Assembly (NCBI RefSeq): GCF_949987535.1
Contig: NC_080081.1
Location: 70,019,603 to 70,083,602 of the forward strand
Source of the DNA: Balaenoptera acutorostrata
Taxonomy: Eukaryota; Chordata; Mammalia; Artiodactyla; Balaenopteridae
Reading direction: 5' to 3'
DNA length: 64,000 bases
The translations under genes were made by a program, and so were the position numbers. This document shows, in pieces, positions 23,744 to 35,234 of the stretch (position 1 is its first letter; each line of letters opens with the position of its first letter). Below the pieces are notes generated by a model. The model saw only the letters and a list, made by a program, of their open reading frames with translations. It did not search any database and was not told where the DNA came from.

Positions 23744-24111
23744 GGGCTTCCCTGGTGGCGCAGTGGTTGAGAATCTGCCTGCCAATGCAGGGGACACGGG
23801 TTCGAGCCCTGGTCTGGGAAGATCCCACATGCCGCGGAGCAACTGGGCCCGTGAGCCACAACTACTGAGCCTGCGCGTCTGGAGCCTGTGCTCCGCAACA
23901 AGAGAGGCCGCGATAGTGAGAGGCCCGCGCGCCGCGATGAAGAGTGGCCCCCACTTGCCCCAACTAGAGAAAGTCCTCGCACATAAACGAAGACCCAACA
24001 CAGCCATAAATAAATAAATAAATAAATTTTTAAAAAAGAAGTAAAAAAAATAGATGTCCACTAAAAAAAAAGATTGAATGAAGAATCTAAGGGTTCTTTC
24101 AAAAAAAAAAA
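23744..24111 (+). mobile_element. CHR SINE, full length, with extra 3' sequence
   Basis: Starts 'gggcttccctggtggcgcag' with box A TGGCGCAGTGG at 23756-23766 and box B GGTTCGAGCCC at 23799-23809, the internal Pol III promoter of a tRNA-derived SINE. It has a single CCGCGATGAAGAG module and an AAAT tail. The 14-bp target duplication aaattcagccttcc lies at 23730-23743 and 24112-24125. Between the AAAT tail (ends about 24036) and the final A tract (24101-24114) are about 62 bp of non-SINE sequence inside the duplication. This looks like a 3' transduction. Confidence 0.95.
23756..23809 (+). promoter_or_regulatory. Pol III box A and box B of the CHR SINE
   Basis: TGGCGCAGTGG and GGTTCGAGCCC fit the tRNA box A and box B patterns with normal spacing. 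Both are intact, so the copy could be transcribed in principle. Activity cannot be judged from sequence. Confidence 0.8.
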
Positions 24112-24457
24112 AAATTCAGCCTTCCAAGACAACAATTAAGCCTGATAAAGAAGTGGCTATTTCTATATAAAAGCCCAGGATTTTTTTCTATTCCATAGTA
24201 TACAGATGCTGTCCATTTCATGCCTTCCTACACTCCCATTTATAAATCTTGATTCACGCACTGTCCAGAAGGGGCAACCTTATTACCATTTGATTCTGTC
24301 CCCTGACTCAAGCTAACTGAAAAGGGTGGAGGCTTGGAAACTGGGTCACTCAGAATGGAGGCAACATTGGGTATTGAAATAATTAGTCTTATAGAGCCAG
24401 GGTAGGAATCTGTACCATGGAGAACCAGAACCACCTGCCTGTCAATGATTCAGGAAA

Positions 24458-24904
24458 TCAGAAAGAGAAAAACAAATACCGTATGCTAATGCACATATAT
24501 GGAATCTAAAAAAATGGTACTGATGAACCTAGTGGCAGGACAGGAATAAAGATGCAGACGTAGAGACCAGCCTTGAGGACACAGGTGGGGAAGGGGAAGC
24601 TGGGATGAAGTGAGACAGTAGCATTGACATATATACACTACCAAATGTAAAATGGATGGCTAGTGGAAAGCTGCTGCATAGCACAGGGAGATCAGCTTGG
24701 TGCTTTGTGACCACCTAGAGAGGTGGGATAGGGAGGGTGGGAGGGAGGCTCAAGAGGGAGGGGATGGGGGATATATGTATACATATCGCTGATTCAGTTT
24801 GTTGTACAGCAGAAACAAACACACCATTGTAAAGCAATTATACTCCAATAAAGATATAAAAAATACATGAAATAAATGAATCATTCAACAATTAAAAAAA
24901 AAAA
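24458..24904 (+). mobile_element. L1 LINE 3' end, short 5'-truncated copy
   Basis: Sense L1 3'UTR: 'acaaataccgtatgctaatg', 'aaatggatggctagtgga', 'tagcacagggagatcagct', 'gttgtacagcagaaacaa', 'caattatactccaataaaga'. An 11-bp target duplication, gattcaggaaa, lies at 24447-24457 and 24905-24915. After the polyadenylation signal and a first A run there are about 30 extra bases ('tacatgaaataaatgaatca' onward) before the final A tract, which suggests a small 3' transduction. Confidence 0.93.
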
Positions 24905-24915
24905 GATTCAGGAAA

Positions 24916-27900
24916 GAGTAAATAATAGTTTTGAAGACAAAGCTAGAAAACTTGAGACCAGAATAGAGAAGTAGAATGGAGGGAAGCCATGCGGCTTTGA
25001 GAGATGAAGAGCAATCTTGATCCTCATCTTCCATTCCAACTCCCAGCCCTGCGTGAACTTGGATTTCATTTTCTTGGAACCTGTGAGATCCCTCTTTATT
25101 TATGCTACCTTGAGTAAATTCACATTTCTAAATGTGCTCTGATTAAGACATGTCCCTTTGTTCAGTTTTCTTTGTTTCTCTCCCAACCCAATCCCTTCAT
25201 GCTATTCAACTCGGATCCTTCCTCTGGGATCCACAGCTATCTTATTTCTTCTGTACCCTGTCATTTTGTAATTTGTCTGTAAAGTTCTATTTCTCATCAC
25301 ACCTAGAAATACTGGCAATGATAGGGAACCAAAATAAAAGCAGAGAAACTGATTATGTTATTTTAGTCAAAGTTGAACTGAAATGTGTTTAAAATTTTGA
25401 ATCAGAAAAAAAAGGTAGTCAAAGCCCATCACTTATTCAATATATGATAGTAAACCCCATTTCTTTGTTTCTATCTGCTCTAGTATTTATTCCAGGTCTT
25501 TCGCAAACACATTGCTTTCCGATCAACGTATAAAATTTAAGATGTATTTTCTACAAAATAAGATAGTGTAAAGCACTGCAGTTTTCAATTGGGATTGATT
25601 TCTCTCTAGAGTTTGAAATCACAGTGACTTTGGACTGGACTTTGCCTTTAAAAAGGAGTTGATTTGATACCAAAATGAAATGGTCAGTGTCTTAGATTAG
25701 ATTTTCTCCTCAGTAAACAACTAGCTTCCAAGAAATATGATTTCAAATAACTCAGTATTTTGATATTTAGTGAAGTATTTAAAGATATTAGCTTTATGGA
25801 AATTTTGTTTCTTTCGATCTACATGTATACTCATTCTAATTACCATCAATATTTTAAAAACGCTGATATTTTAGTAGTTTTTGTGGCCTGGCAAACATTA
25901 AGAGATAACTTTAAAAAATATCTGGATCTTCTGTCTTAGCATTTAAGAATGATTAATAATGCTCAATAAAAACTCCACATATAACCAAATTACAGTAGTG
26001 ATACTCGTAAAAAGGACAGAATTTTTAATCCATTCATCAGATTCTCTTCAACTGTTTCAAAGATCTTAAGTAATTATGTCATTAGTTTTTCTGTTCAGGC
26101 CATTTTGTGAAGAATATAGAAGCAAATGATTTCTAGGAAAAGATAGTGATAAGGCATTTACAGGGTTCACACTTTTCACTAAGTAGTCAGTACTCATTCT
26201 ATGGTTTTCATTGGCTAAGACTTCTATGTGCTATACCTACATTTATGAGAAGAATGTACCTTACAAATTCTGAATTCAGATTTCAACTGTGTCGTAGACC
26301 GTATGTACGAAGTTATTTTTCTCTTTGTATTTTGATTTATTCCTCTATATAGTGAGTAAAACTAAAATTTGTCTCTCACATGATAGCAGGTGCTTTGATA
26401 ATAAGAACCATGAGATAAATGTTAAATATTTGCATTGAGCTATAAAAGTGAAAGAAGATGTGATTTACTGTTGTTTGCATGCTAAAAAAAAAGTTTGCAT
26501 TTCTCCTGTGTGAAGCAGAACTAATATACTAAAAGGAGTTAGGTGGGATTAAAAGCAATAGATACACAGCTAGGCATTCCCTAAGGAGGTGGCTATTTGC
26601 AGTTTATTGTGCATAGAAAATCATCATGTGATCTACTGAGCTACTTTTATGTATTTTCTCCGCACAGTCCTTGATTGTGAGGTTGAGAGACCACACCATT
26701 GTTGCCTTTTGCGTGTCACTAGTAAAAGTAGCCAGAATTTAACTGCAGAGGATCCTCTGAGTGTAGTTGGTAATAGATCCATGTTGAAATGAGACTGATG
26801 AAGTCCATTATACCAGCATACCTAAAATAATTATTCCACTGTTAAGACCACATTTTGGAAGAACTAGCCTTGTATATACCAAAGAGACAAATAGTTGGGG
26901 GCTCTCCTATTTCATTTGTATTCATTGCAAAAATCTGGCCATCATTATAAAACATTCCCTTAGTCCAAAGAAAAGAGATGTTATCACTGCCTCTGTTCCA
27001 TCCTATTTATAAGCACATCATCCTGGATTGCATCTCTATTCTCCATCATACAACCTATAGCCTTCCTGGTACTCTTTACTTAAGGAGAATACTGTATCCA
27101 CTTATGAGATTTAGAAAGTGCTGAATGTAATTATTGTACAGACCTGCTTTGAGTCTTTATTCTGGTAAGTGTTGGTGACTAAAGGGCAGAGGTGGGCAAT
27201 CTAACCGCAACTAGTACTTAGTAGGCACTTAAAAAACAGTGATTATGGAAGCTAAATTGTGCTGATTGCAAAGATGCCATGAGAAAGAAATTTCTAGAGG
27301 GGACTCTTGACTTTAAGATTATCTTTTTTGTTTATTTTTGTTTCAGAATAATTAAAATGGCTACACTTGTCAGCAACAGAATCCTGTTAGCCACAACCTT
27401 TTTCACATGAAGGAGAGAAAATGCATTTGCTTTGCCTGTATAAATTGAGAACTGTGAGCTTGCCAGAGGACAAGACTGGAATTCCCCTGAAGCAATAAAT
27501 ATTGCTGTGGATTAAAGGAAGAAACATTGCTTTTCTGAAAGTTCACCCTTTATAAATAGGAAGCAGATGCAGTAGATGCATCTGATGATTCTGCAGTAGA
27601 TGCAGAAGAGTGAGATATCACTCTCTCTAAGGTGGGGAACTTGGTTGGAGGCTCTACAACCTCAGAATCCAGAGATTAAGGCAGAAATGGGGTCAACGTG
27701 GTCAGAGAACTTTTCTTTAACAAGAGATACAGTAGTCCAGTAGTCAGAGGCTCTGCTCTGTTTGCGTGATAAACATGTAAAAAGAATATATAAGTTCCCA
27801 ATAGAAGGCATATTGTCTCCTATGGGTTACAGAAGAGAACTAACTCATTGCCAGTTCACCTTTGTTCAGACACTTCAGTGAATTCCCAGGCTCTGACAAG

Positions 27901-28335
27901 GAGTGCTTTAAAATGACTGTGAACTGAAAGAACTTTCTGGTAACCAACATGCAAATGAGTACCCCAAACATTCCTCCCGGTGCAGAATTCACTGTGGGTT
28001 GCCTGCAGTGCTTATTTGCCTGTCAATTCCTGGGGTCCTCCTTCTCACTGTTATTTCACTTGCTAGCTAGGTTTTAGTTCAATGCGTGAATTGGTGACTT
28101 TGAAGGGCATTGTCATAGCATTGGTGTCTCCTCATTACCTTTCAGTAATTCGCCCTATTACCTTTTTACTCTATGGTAGGTGTACTTCCTGATAAGCACC
28201 AAAGCCTTTCAGGAGTCTTGGGAAAACTGTTCTACTGTTCTAGTGTTTCCTCCTCTTTATTTTACTATCCATCAAATTTTCAAAGGGCATGCTTTGGGGG
28301 AGGAAAAAAACTTTCCTCTACCCTTCTAGGTTCTC
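24916..28335. other. Long stretch with no gene and no recognisable repeat
   Basis: About 3.4 kb, AT-rich. The longest frame (25150-25392, plus, 80 codons) has no domain. A small local repeat of 'gcagtagatgca' occurs at about 27570-27603. By exclusion this is the largest repeat-poor block of the window. I see no splice-site-flanked exon in it, but sequence reading cannot exclude a short conserved element. Confidence 0.45.
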
Positions 28336-28339
28336 CTAG

Positions 28340-28550
28340 CTGGTCTAAGAATTAAATTGAAATGAGAGAGATAACAGGAGAAAATCAAATTTAATTATGT
28401 ATGTACAGAGGCTCCATAAGAATATGAGCCCAAAGACAAGTCAGGCAATTGAAGCTTATATGCCATCGGAGGGAAGGAGAAGCAGGTAGGGGTTTGGGAC
28501 TTCAAAGGGAAGGGAGGCAATTTACAGGAAGATGATGTCGATTGCGAAAA
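28340..28550 (-). mobile_element. LTR-like fragment
   Basis: A-rich, repetitive LTR-like sequence ('gagaaaatcaaatttaatta', 'caattgaagcttatatgcca') directly before a clearer LTR. Orientation and family are uncertain. Confidence 0.35.
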
Positions 28551-28569
28551 AAGCATGCACAGTGTAAGA

Positions 28570-29130
28570 GTTGTGAGTTAAGTTTTATTTGGGGCAAAAT
28601 GAGGACAATAGCCAGGGAGACAGCCTCTCAGATGGCTCTGAGGAACTGCTCCAAAGAGGTATAGGAGGAGGTCTGTATATATGTGATTTTAGAGAAGGGA
28701 GTATACACGTAATCAAGCACACATTTTGGCAGAAGGTTGCTGCTAGTCACCAGGAGCAGAGGTCTCCATTAATGATTTTAGTGCTTTTCTAGATAGGAGA
28801 AGATCCAAGATACCGGACTCATAAATCTCCTGAAAAGATCTATCTGAAGGCTAGCAGAATGTCAGCTTTTCCCAGAGCACAGAGCCCCTCATTCTGATCT
28901 CCTCCCTAAATACCTTTCAGGGTGTGTTGAAGGTCAGCGGCTGCAGTGGCTAGTGACTCCATTCTTGTAGACCCCGATGACGAGTGACACTTTTTAGCTG
29001 GCAATGAAAAAAAGCAAAGGTTTGGCAAACAGATGTTTTCCGGGCCACACAGAGACAATGGAGCACATATAACACTTTGATCAGACTACTAAATTTCCCC
29101 TAGTCTACCACACCTAGTTCATATTATACT
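28570..29130 (-). mobile_element. Endogenous retrovirus LTR, solo
   Basis: Near the left edge, 'aagttttatttggggcaaaa' holds AATAAA on the minus strand, consistent with the R region of a minus-strand LTR. Phrases 'ggctctgaggaactgctcc' and 'taatgattttagtgctttt' are familiar from repeats in laurasiatherian genomes. No retroviral gene is adjacent. Family not named. Confidence 0.55.
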
Positions 29131-29659
29131 TTAGTAATCTATGGTGATAGGTCTTCTTGGAACAGGCCTTTTATATAAATTCTTTTAGGCAGTTAAGGAG
29201 AGGAGACCCTTTTGTTTCTTAAAAACAACCAGCCCCAAATAATCATCAAGCCAAAGAGACATATTTTGTCATGGTAAGTTTTGTTCCCCAAACAACGCAT
29301 AGCTCTGGATTATTTCAAACGGATGTGAAACATACTTCTTGCTATATCGCCAATGATTGAATAGTCCTCAGTTATATCATTAAAAATGAGGGACTAATTG
29401 AAGATTGCTCCTGGTCCTAGTAGTATTTGTTATTTTTACTTATTATTCTTCTAGAAAAGATTTGAAAAGCTGTTGATTCATGTATGAGTAATTAAGTATA
29501 TCAACTGTCCTTACTTGAAGTGGTCTCTGGCATATGTTTTCATTATACCTTTTATAATTGTTTCAACTAAATGTTTGTTTCACACCCCGTGATATTGTTA
29601 TATAAAAGAGATATATATTTGATTTTGTCCTTGGTTCCTGGCACAGAGCTTCTAAAACC

Positions 29660-30405
29660 CTTGTAATTTCCTGAGTGATAAGGCTGAGAAGAGCATGTTT
29701 TGTTATTCACAATAAGTCCCTTTCAACCACACCTGAGTTTATGCTAATAAGGTGACTCTTGGAGGATGGGGGCCTGTAATGAGATGGTTGGATCTTTTAG
29801 CCCCACCTTCCAACCTCCCAGAAGAAGATAAGGACTTTTGGAAATTGACTTAATCACCAGTGGTCAATGGTTTGATCAATCATGCCTATGTAGGAAAGGA
29901 AGCTTCCATAAAAACTCTAAACAACAGGGTTTGTAGAGACTTCAGGTTGGTGAAAGCAACCATGTGTCAGGAAGGTGATGCACCCAAACTCTGTGGGACA
30001 GAAGCTCCTCTTGGATGTCTAGTTAGGTATCTCTATACAGCTCTTCATCTGTATCATTTACAATATCCTTAATAATAAACAGGGAAACATAAGCAAGTGT
30101 TTCCCTGAGTTCTGTGAGCAGTTGTGGATAATTAGCAAACTTGAGGAGGAGGCTGTAGGAATCTATGATTTACAGCCAGTTGGTTAGTAGTACGGGTGAC
30201 AATCTGGATTTAGGATTGACGTCTGAAGTGGAGGGTAATCTTGTGGAGCTGAGCCCTTAACCTGTGGGGTCTGCATTAACTCTAGATAGTTAGTGTCAGA
30301 ACTGAGTTGTAGGGTACCCCCATGGTATCCAGAAAGTTGGGAAATTGCTTAATGTGAGAGAAAAACTCACATATTTGATGTCAAAGGTGTTGTGAGTAGA
30401 GAAAA
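29660..30405 (+). mobile_element. Endogenous retrovirus LTR (ERVL-like), solo
   Basis: Layout of an LTR in sense: 'gattgacttaatcaccagtg'-like U3 sequence, 'ccataaaaactctaaacaac' as a TATA-like start, polyadenylation signal AATAAA at 30074-30079, then U5 'gtttccctgagttctgtgag' and 'gcccttaacctgtggggtc'. The order matches a common mammalian LTR family whose name I cannot fix. A 70-codon frame at 29860-30072 is a by-product. No gag, pol or env follows. Confidence 0.65.
30074..30079 (+). promoter_or_regulatory. LTR polyadenylation signal
   Basis: AATAAA placed about 140 bp after the TATA-like ATAAAA and just before the U5-like region. Confidence 0.55.
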
Positions 30406-31444
30406 CCAAAAATTTCCTTTACACCCTATCGGCTATTGGGGGGACATCATTATCTAACAAATATTTAATTATATACTCTATATATTCTTTTGGTACTTCT
30501 TTCTGAAAAACAATAGGGTCAGAATTGTTTCTGGGAACTGTGAACTGCCCATCCACTGATAAAGACTTATAAAGGATAATACATCTGGGTCTTACTTTTT
30601 CTCTTTGAACTGAAAGTGACCTTTGAGGCCATCAAGACTCTTTACTTGGCAACTTCACATGTTAAAAAAAAAATTAATGTATTCATCACAAGAACCTTAT
30701 TGTAACTTTATATACATAGCTATAGTTTGGCGTTTTCTTTGGCATATGAGTGTAGGGGCAGAGCAAGGGTGAGAGCATCACAATTTCTTCAGCCTACACT
30801 TCCTGGAAATTGTTCCATGTTGGGGGGAGTGCTGTTTTTTGAGCTGAAAGTGATTTATAAATATAAAAATGTAGTATCTAGCTACTTAAAAATTTAGTAC
30901 ATTGCAAGTTGAACAAACTAAATAATCATCCTGAAATAACTCAGCCAAACATAACACTCATTAAGTTAAAAACAAACCAATCAACTTTTAAGTGAACTAG
31001 AAATCACTCTAGGTAAATGTTTATCTGACTCTGGCATGGAGAAGGCTTTTCAAAGTATGACTATGAAGAAAATTGATAGGACTGGATACATTAAAAATGT
31101 TCTCAGTATGTGATTCCAAATTCTTGAGGGCTTAGTCAGGGAGAATAAGATATAATTTACAAGTGTTTTATTTTATTTATTTAAAGGCAGAGTCTACTCA
31201 ATTGTTATGAGTCATCACTTAAGTCATCACTTAAGAAGAAAGCAAAATTGCTCTTGTATATACAAAAATAGGAAATTAAAACAGCAACAATATTCCAGCA
31301 AAAAATCACAGTTATCTCTCATCAGTTCATTCAGTCCTGGGTCATTAGTTCTTGTTCTGTTTTATCTTTGGTTAGCAGACTTCTGACTCCAGCTGCTTCT
31401 GGACTACAGTTCTGGGAATCCTGACTCATCACACTGGTAGGTTC
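30406..31444. other. No gene or clear repeat
   Basis: AT-rich sequence without long frames or repeats that I recognise. Confidence 0.5.
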
Positions 31445-31455
31445 TCAAAGTTGTT

Positions 31456-31916
31456 TCTTTTTTTTAAACTATAGTTGACTTACAGTATTATATTTGTTTC
31501 ACTTATACAACATAGTGATTTGATATTTTTATAGATTATGCACCATACAAAGTTATTACATTATTGACTATATTCCCTATGCCATACATTACATCCCTAT
31601 GACTTATTCCATTTTATAGCTGGTAGTTCATACATTTTAATCCCTTTCACCTATTTTGCCCAACCCCCTCCCCTCTGGCAACCACTAGTTTGTTCTCTGT
31701 ATCTATGAGTCTGTTTCTGTTTTGATAAATTTATTCGTTTTATATTTTAGATCCCACATATAAGTAGTGTCAAACAGTACTTGTCTTCCTCTGTCTGAAT
31801 TATTTCACTTAGCATAATATGCTCTAAGTCCACCCATGTTCTAGCAAGTGGCAAGATTTCATTCTTTTTTATAGCTGAGTAATATTCCATTGTGTGTGTG
31901 TGTGTGTGTGTGTGTC

Positions 31917-31966
<50 letters not shown>

Positions 31967-32363
31967 TATATATATATATACACTGCATCTTCTTTATCCA
32001 CTTATCTGTTGATGGTCACTTAGGTTGCTTCCATATCTTGACTATTGTAAATAATGCTGCAATGAACATAGGGGTGCATATATCTTTTCAAATTAGTGTT
32101 TTTGTTTTCTTCAGATAAATACCCAAGAGTGGAATTTCTGTGTTATATTGTAGTTCTGTTTTTAATTTTTTTAGGAACCTCCATACTGTTTTCCATAGTG
32201 GCTGTACCAATTTACATTCCCCTCAAGAGTGCACAAGGGTTCCATTTTCTCTATATCTTTGCTAATACTTGTTATTTCTTGTCTTTTTAATGATAGCCAT
32301 TCTGACAGGTGTGAGGTGATATCTCATTGTGGTTTTGACTAGTATTTCCCTGATGATTAGTGA
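31456..32363 (-). mobile_element. L1 LINE, 5'-truncated
   Basis: Reverse complement of the L1 3'UTR and ORF2 end: 'gttgacttacagtattatat', 'gcaaccactagtttgttctc', 'agcataatatgctctaagtc', 'gctgcaatgaacataggggt', 'tctgacaggtgtgaggtgat'. The 11-bp target duplication tcaaagttgtt lies at 31445-31455 and 32364-32374. It contains a TG/TA microsatellite. ORF2 is broken. Confidence 0.93.
31891..31982. repeat. (TG)n(TA)n compound microsatellite inside L1
   Basis: Eleven or so TG units followed by long TA runs, at the same L1 position as the microsatellite at 20408-20495. Confidence 0.93.
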
Positions 32364-32374
32364 TCAAAGTTGTT

Positions 32375-33232
32375 CAAGTGGTGCTATCAGAAGCCTGTTC
32401 CCTGAAGTACCTGGTATAATCCTTTTCACAGGCTCTGAGATGCTCCTACTTCATTGAAGATGAAGCACTCTGGCCTGTAGCTTATTGCAGGTGCTTGCAG
32501 GGAAGCATAAGTGTAAAACAGAAAATTCTCTGTAGAAGACAAGAGACTTAAAATTGCTGTGGTTAACCTATTACTGGTAAGTTTCAAGGTGAAAGATCTG
32601 ATGAGAGTCCACTTTAAAAATAATGAAACTGACAAAAAAATTTGGTTGTTTCTGTGGCCTGCAGAACAAGATCATAAATTCAGTCAAAAACTACTTTAGA
32701 CAAAATATCTATAAACCTAATAGACCTATTTTCAAAGAACACAGTGAACATGACAATCTAATTTATAAAATGAATAAACATAATCATTTCAGAGAAAAAC
32801 CTTGTGATATATAATAATCCTGACACAATATACCAAGAATAAAGTAAGAATGTACCTAGAATATATCAAGAATATCAAGTAAAGAGATTTAGTGAGCTGA
32901 AGTAGGTCCTAAACATCTGTATGTGAATATAACACCATAGGTGAATAAGGCAAATCTCCAATTGAAAACCACTGGCTTAGAAGATGCCAGATTCAAATTA
33001 AAGAAATTGTGCCTAAGTTAACATTTTAAAAATAACTGAAACTATGACTAATCACACTGTCATAGTTATTATTGTCTCATAACAGGCAAAGCAGCACCAG
33101 GATTCTAATAAATAAAGACATGTCACAGATAGCAGGGGCATTGGCAATTCTTTAGGAACTCCCCATACAGCACACAATTAGTGAAATAGTTATATTCATT
33201 ACCTTTTACCCATGCAAATTTAACCTTCTATG
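32375..33232. other. No gene or clear repeat
   Basis: AT-rich. Frames at 32426-32635 (minus) and 32623-32814 (plus) have no recognisable domain. Confidence 0.5.
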
Positions 33233-35177
33233 GTTTCAGTTTTTCACCATTGAGAATGATGATTTTGGCTGTGGGTTTGTCATATAAGGCCTTTATTATG
33301 TTGAGGTAAGTTCCCACGATGCCTACTTTTGGAGAGTTTTTATCATAAATGGGTGTTGAATTTTGTTGAAAGCTTTTTCTGCATCTGTCGAGATGATCAT
33401 ATGGTTTTTATCCTTCAATTTGTTAATATGGTGTATCATTGATTGATTTGCATATATTGAAGAATCCTTGCATTCCTGGGATAAACCCCACTTGATCACA
33501 GTGTATGATCCTTTTAGTGTGCTGTTGGATTCTGTTTGCTAGTATTTTGTTGAGGATTTTTGCATCTATGTTCATCAGTGATATTGATCTGTAATTTTCT
33601 TTTTTTGTAGTGTCTTTGTCTGCTTTTGGTATCAGGGTGATGGTGGCCTTGTAGAATGAGTTTGGGAGTGTTCCTTCCTCTGCTGTATTTTGGAAGAGTT
33701 TGAGAAGGATAGGTGTTAACCATTCTCTAAATGTTTGATAGAATTCGCCTGTGAAGCCATCTGGTCCTGGGCTTTTGTTTGTTGGAAGGTTTTTTATCAC
33801 AGTTTCAATTTCAGTGCTTGTGATTGGTCTGTTCATATTTTCTATTTCTTCCTGGTTCAGTCTCGGAAGGTTGTGCTTTTCTAAGAATTTGTCCATTTCT
33901 TCCAGGTTGTCCATTTTATTGGCATAGAGTTGCTTGTAGTAATCTCTCATGATCCTTTGTATTTCTGCATTGTCAATTGTTACTTCTCCTTCTTCATTTC
34001 TAATTCTATTGATTTGACTCTTCTCCCTTTTTTTTTTTTTTGATGATTCTAGCTAAAGGTTTATCAATTTTGTTTATCTTCTGAAAGAACCAGCTTTTAG
34101 TTTTATTGATCTTTGCTATCGTTTCCTTCTTTTTCATTTATTTCTGATCTGATGTTTATGATTTCTTTCCTTCTGCTAACTTTGGGGGACTTTTTTGTTC
34201 TTCTTTTTCTAATTGCTTTAGGTGTGAGGTTAGGTTGTTTATTTGAGATGTGTCTTGTTTCTTGAGGTAGGATTGTATTGCTATAAACGTCCCTCTTAGA
34301 ACTGCTTTTGCTGCATCACATAGGTTTTGGGTCGTAGTGTTTTCATTGTCATTTGTTTCTAGGTATTTTTTTGATTTCCTCTTTGATTTCTTCAGTGATC
34401 TCTTGGTTATTAAGTAGTGTATCGTTTAGGCTCCATGTGTTTGTATTTTTTACAGATTTTTTCCTGTAATTGATATCTAGTCTCATAGCATTGTGGTTGG
34501 AAAAGATACTTGATATGATTTCAGTTTTCTTAAATTACGAAGGCTTGATTTGTGACCCAGGATATGATCTATCCTGGAGAATGTTCCATGAGCACTTGAG
34601 AAGAAAGTGTATTCTGTTGTTTTTGGATGGAATGTCCTATAAATATCAATTAAGTCCATCTTGTTTAATGTATCATTTAAAGCTTGTGTTTCCTTATTTA
34701 TTTTCATTTTGGATGATCTGTCCATTGTTGAAAGTAGGGTGTTAAAGTCCCCTACCTTATTGTGTTACTGTTGATTTCCCCTTTTATGGCTGTTAGCATT
34801 TGCCTTAGGTATTGAGGTGCTCCTATGTTGGGTGCATAAATATTTACAATTTTTATATCTTCTTCTTGGATTGATCCCTTGATCATTATGTAGTGTCCTT
34901 CTTTGTCTCTTGTAATAATCTTTGTTTTAAAGTCTATTCTGTCTGATATGAGAATTGTTACTCCAGCTTTCTTTTGATTTCCATTTGCATGGAATATCTT
35001 TTTCCATCCCCTCACTTTCAGTCTGTATGTGTCCCTAGGTCTGAAGTGGGTCTCTTGTAGACAGCATATATACAGGTCTTGTTTTTGTATCCATTCAGCT
35101 GGTCTGTGTCTTTTGGTTAGAGCATTTAATCCATTTTAATTTAAGGTAATTATCGATATGTATGTTCCTGTTAGCAT
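33233..35177 (-). pseudogene. L1 ORF2 (endonuclease and partial reverse transcriptase), broken
   Basis: ORF2p is the endonuclease/reverse transcriptase that carries out target-primed reverse transcription of L1. The start codon is placed at 35177, 57 bp past the ORF1 stop. Codon 14 is a TAA (35136-35138). Endonuclease residues such as GWKKIFHANGNQKK and NIYAPNIGAPQY are visible at 34752-35015, and SRIDHILGHKSS at 34483-34725 after a frame change. The RT N-terminal part with KSPGPDGF, then [19 protein letters not shown], lies at 33423-33950. Motif A is recognisable as STDAEKAF near 33390. The copy ends soon after ILNGEKLK, before RT motif B and FADD. Confidence 0.92.
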
Positions 35178-35234
35178 TTTCTTAATTTTTTGGGTTTGTT
35201 ATTGTAGGTCTTTTCCTTCTCTTGTGTTTCCTGC

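Noticed and set aside
23708..24061. Minus-strand 117-codon frame and its overlapping partners
   Set aside because: They lie wholly in a CHR SINE. Similar frames (for example with LPANAGDTGSSPGLGRSHMP) recur in every CHR copy and are SINE translations, not genes.
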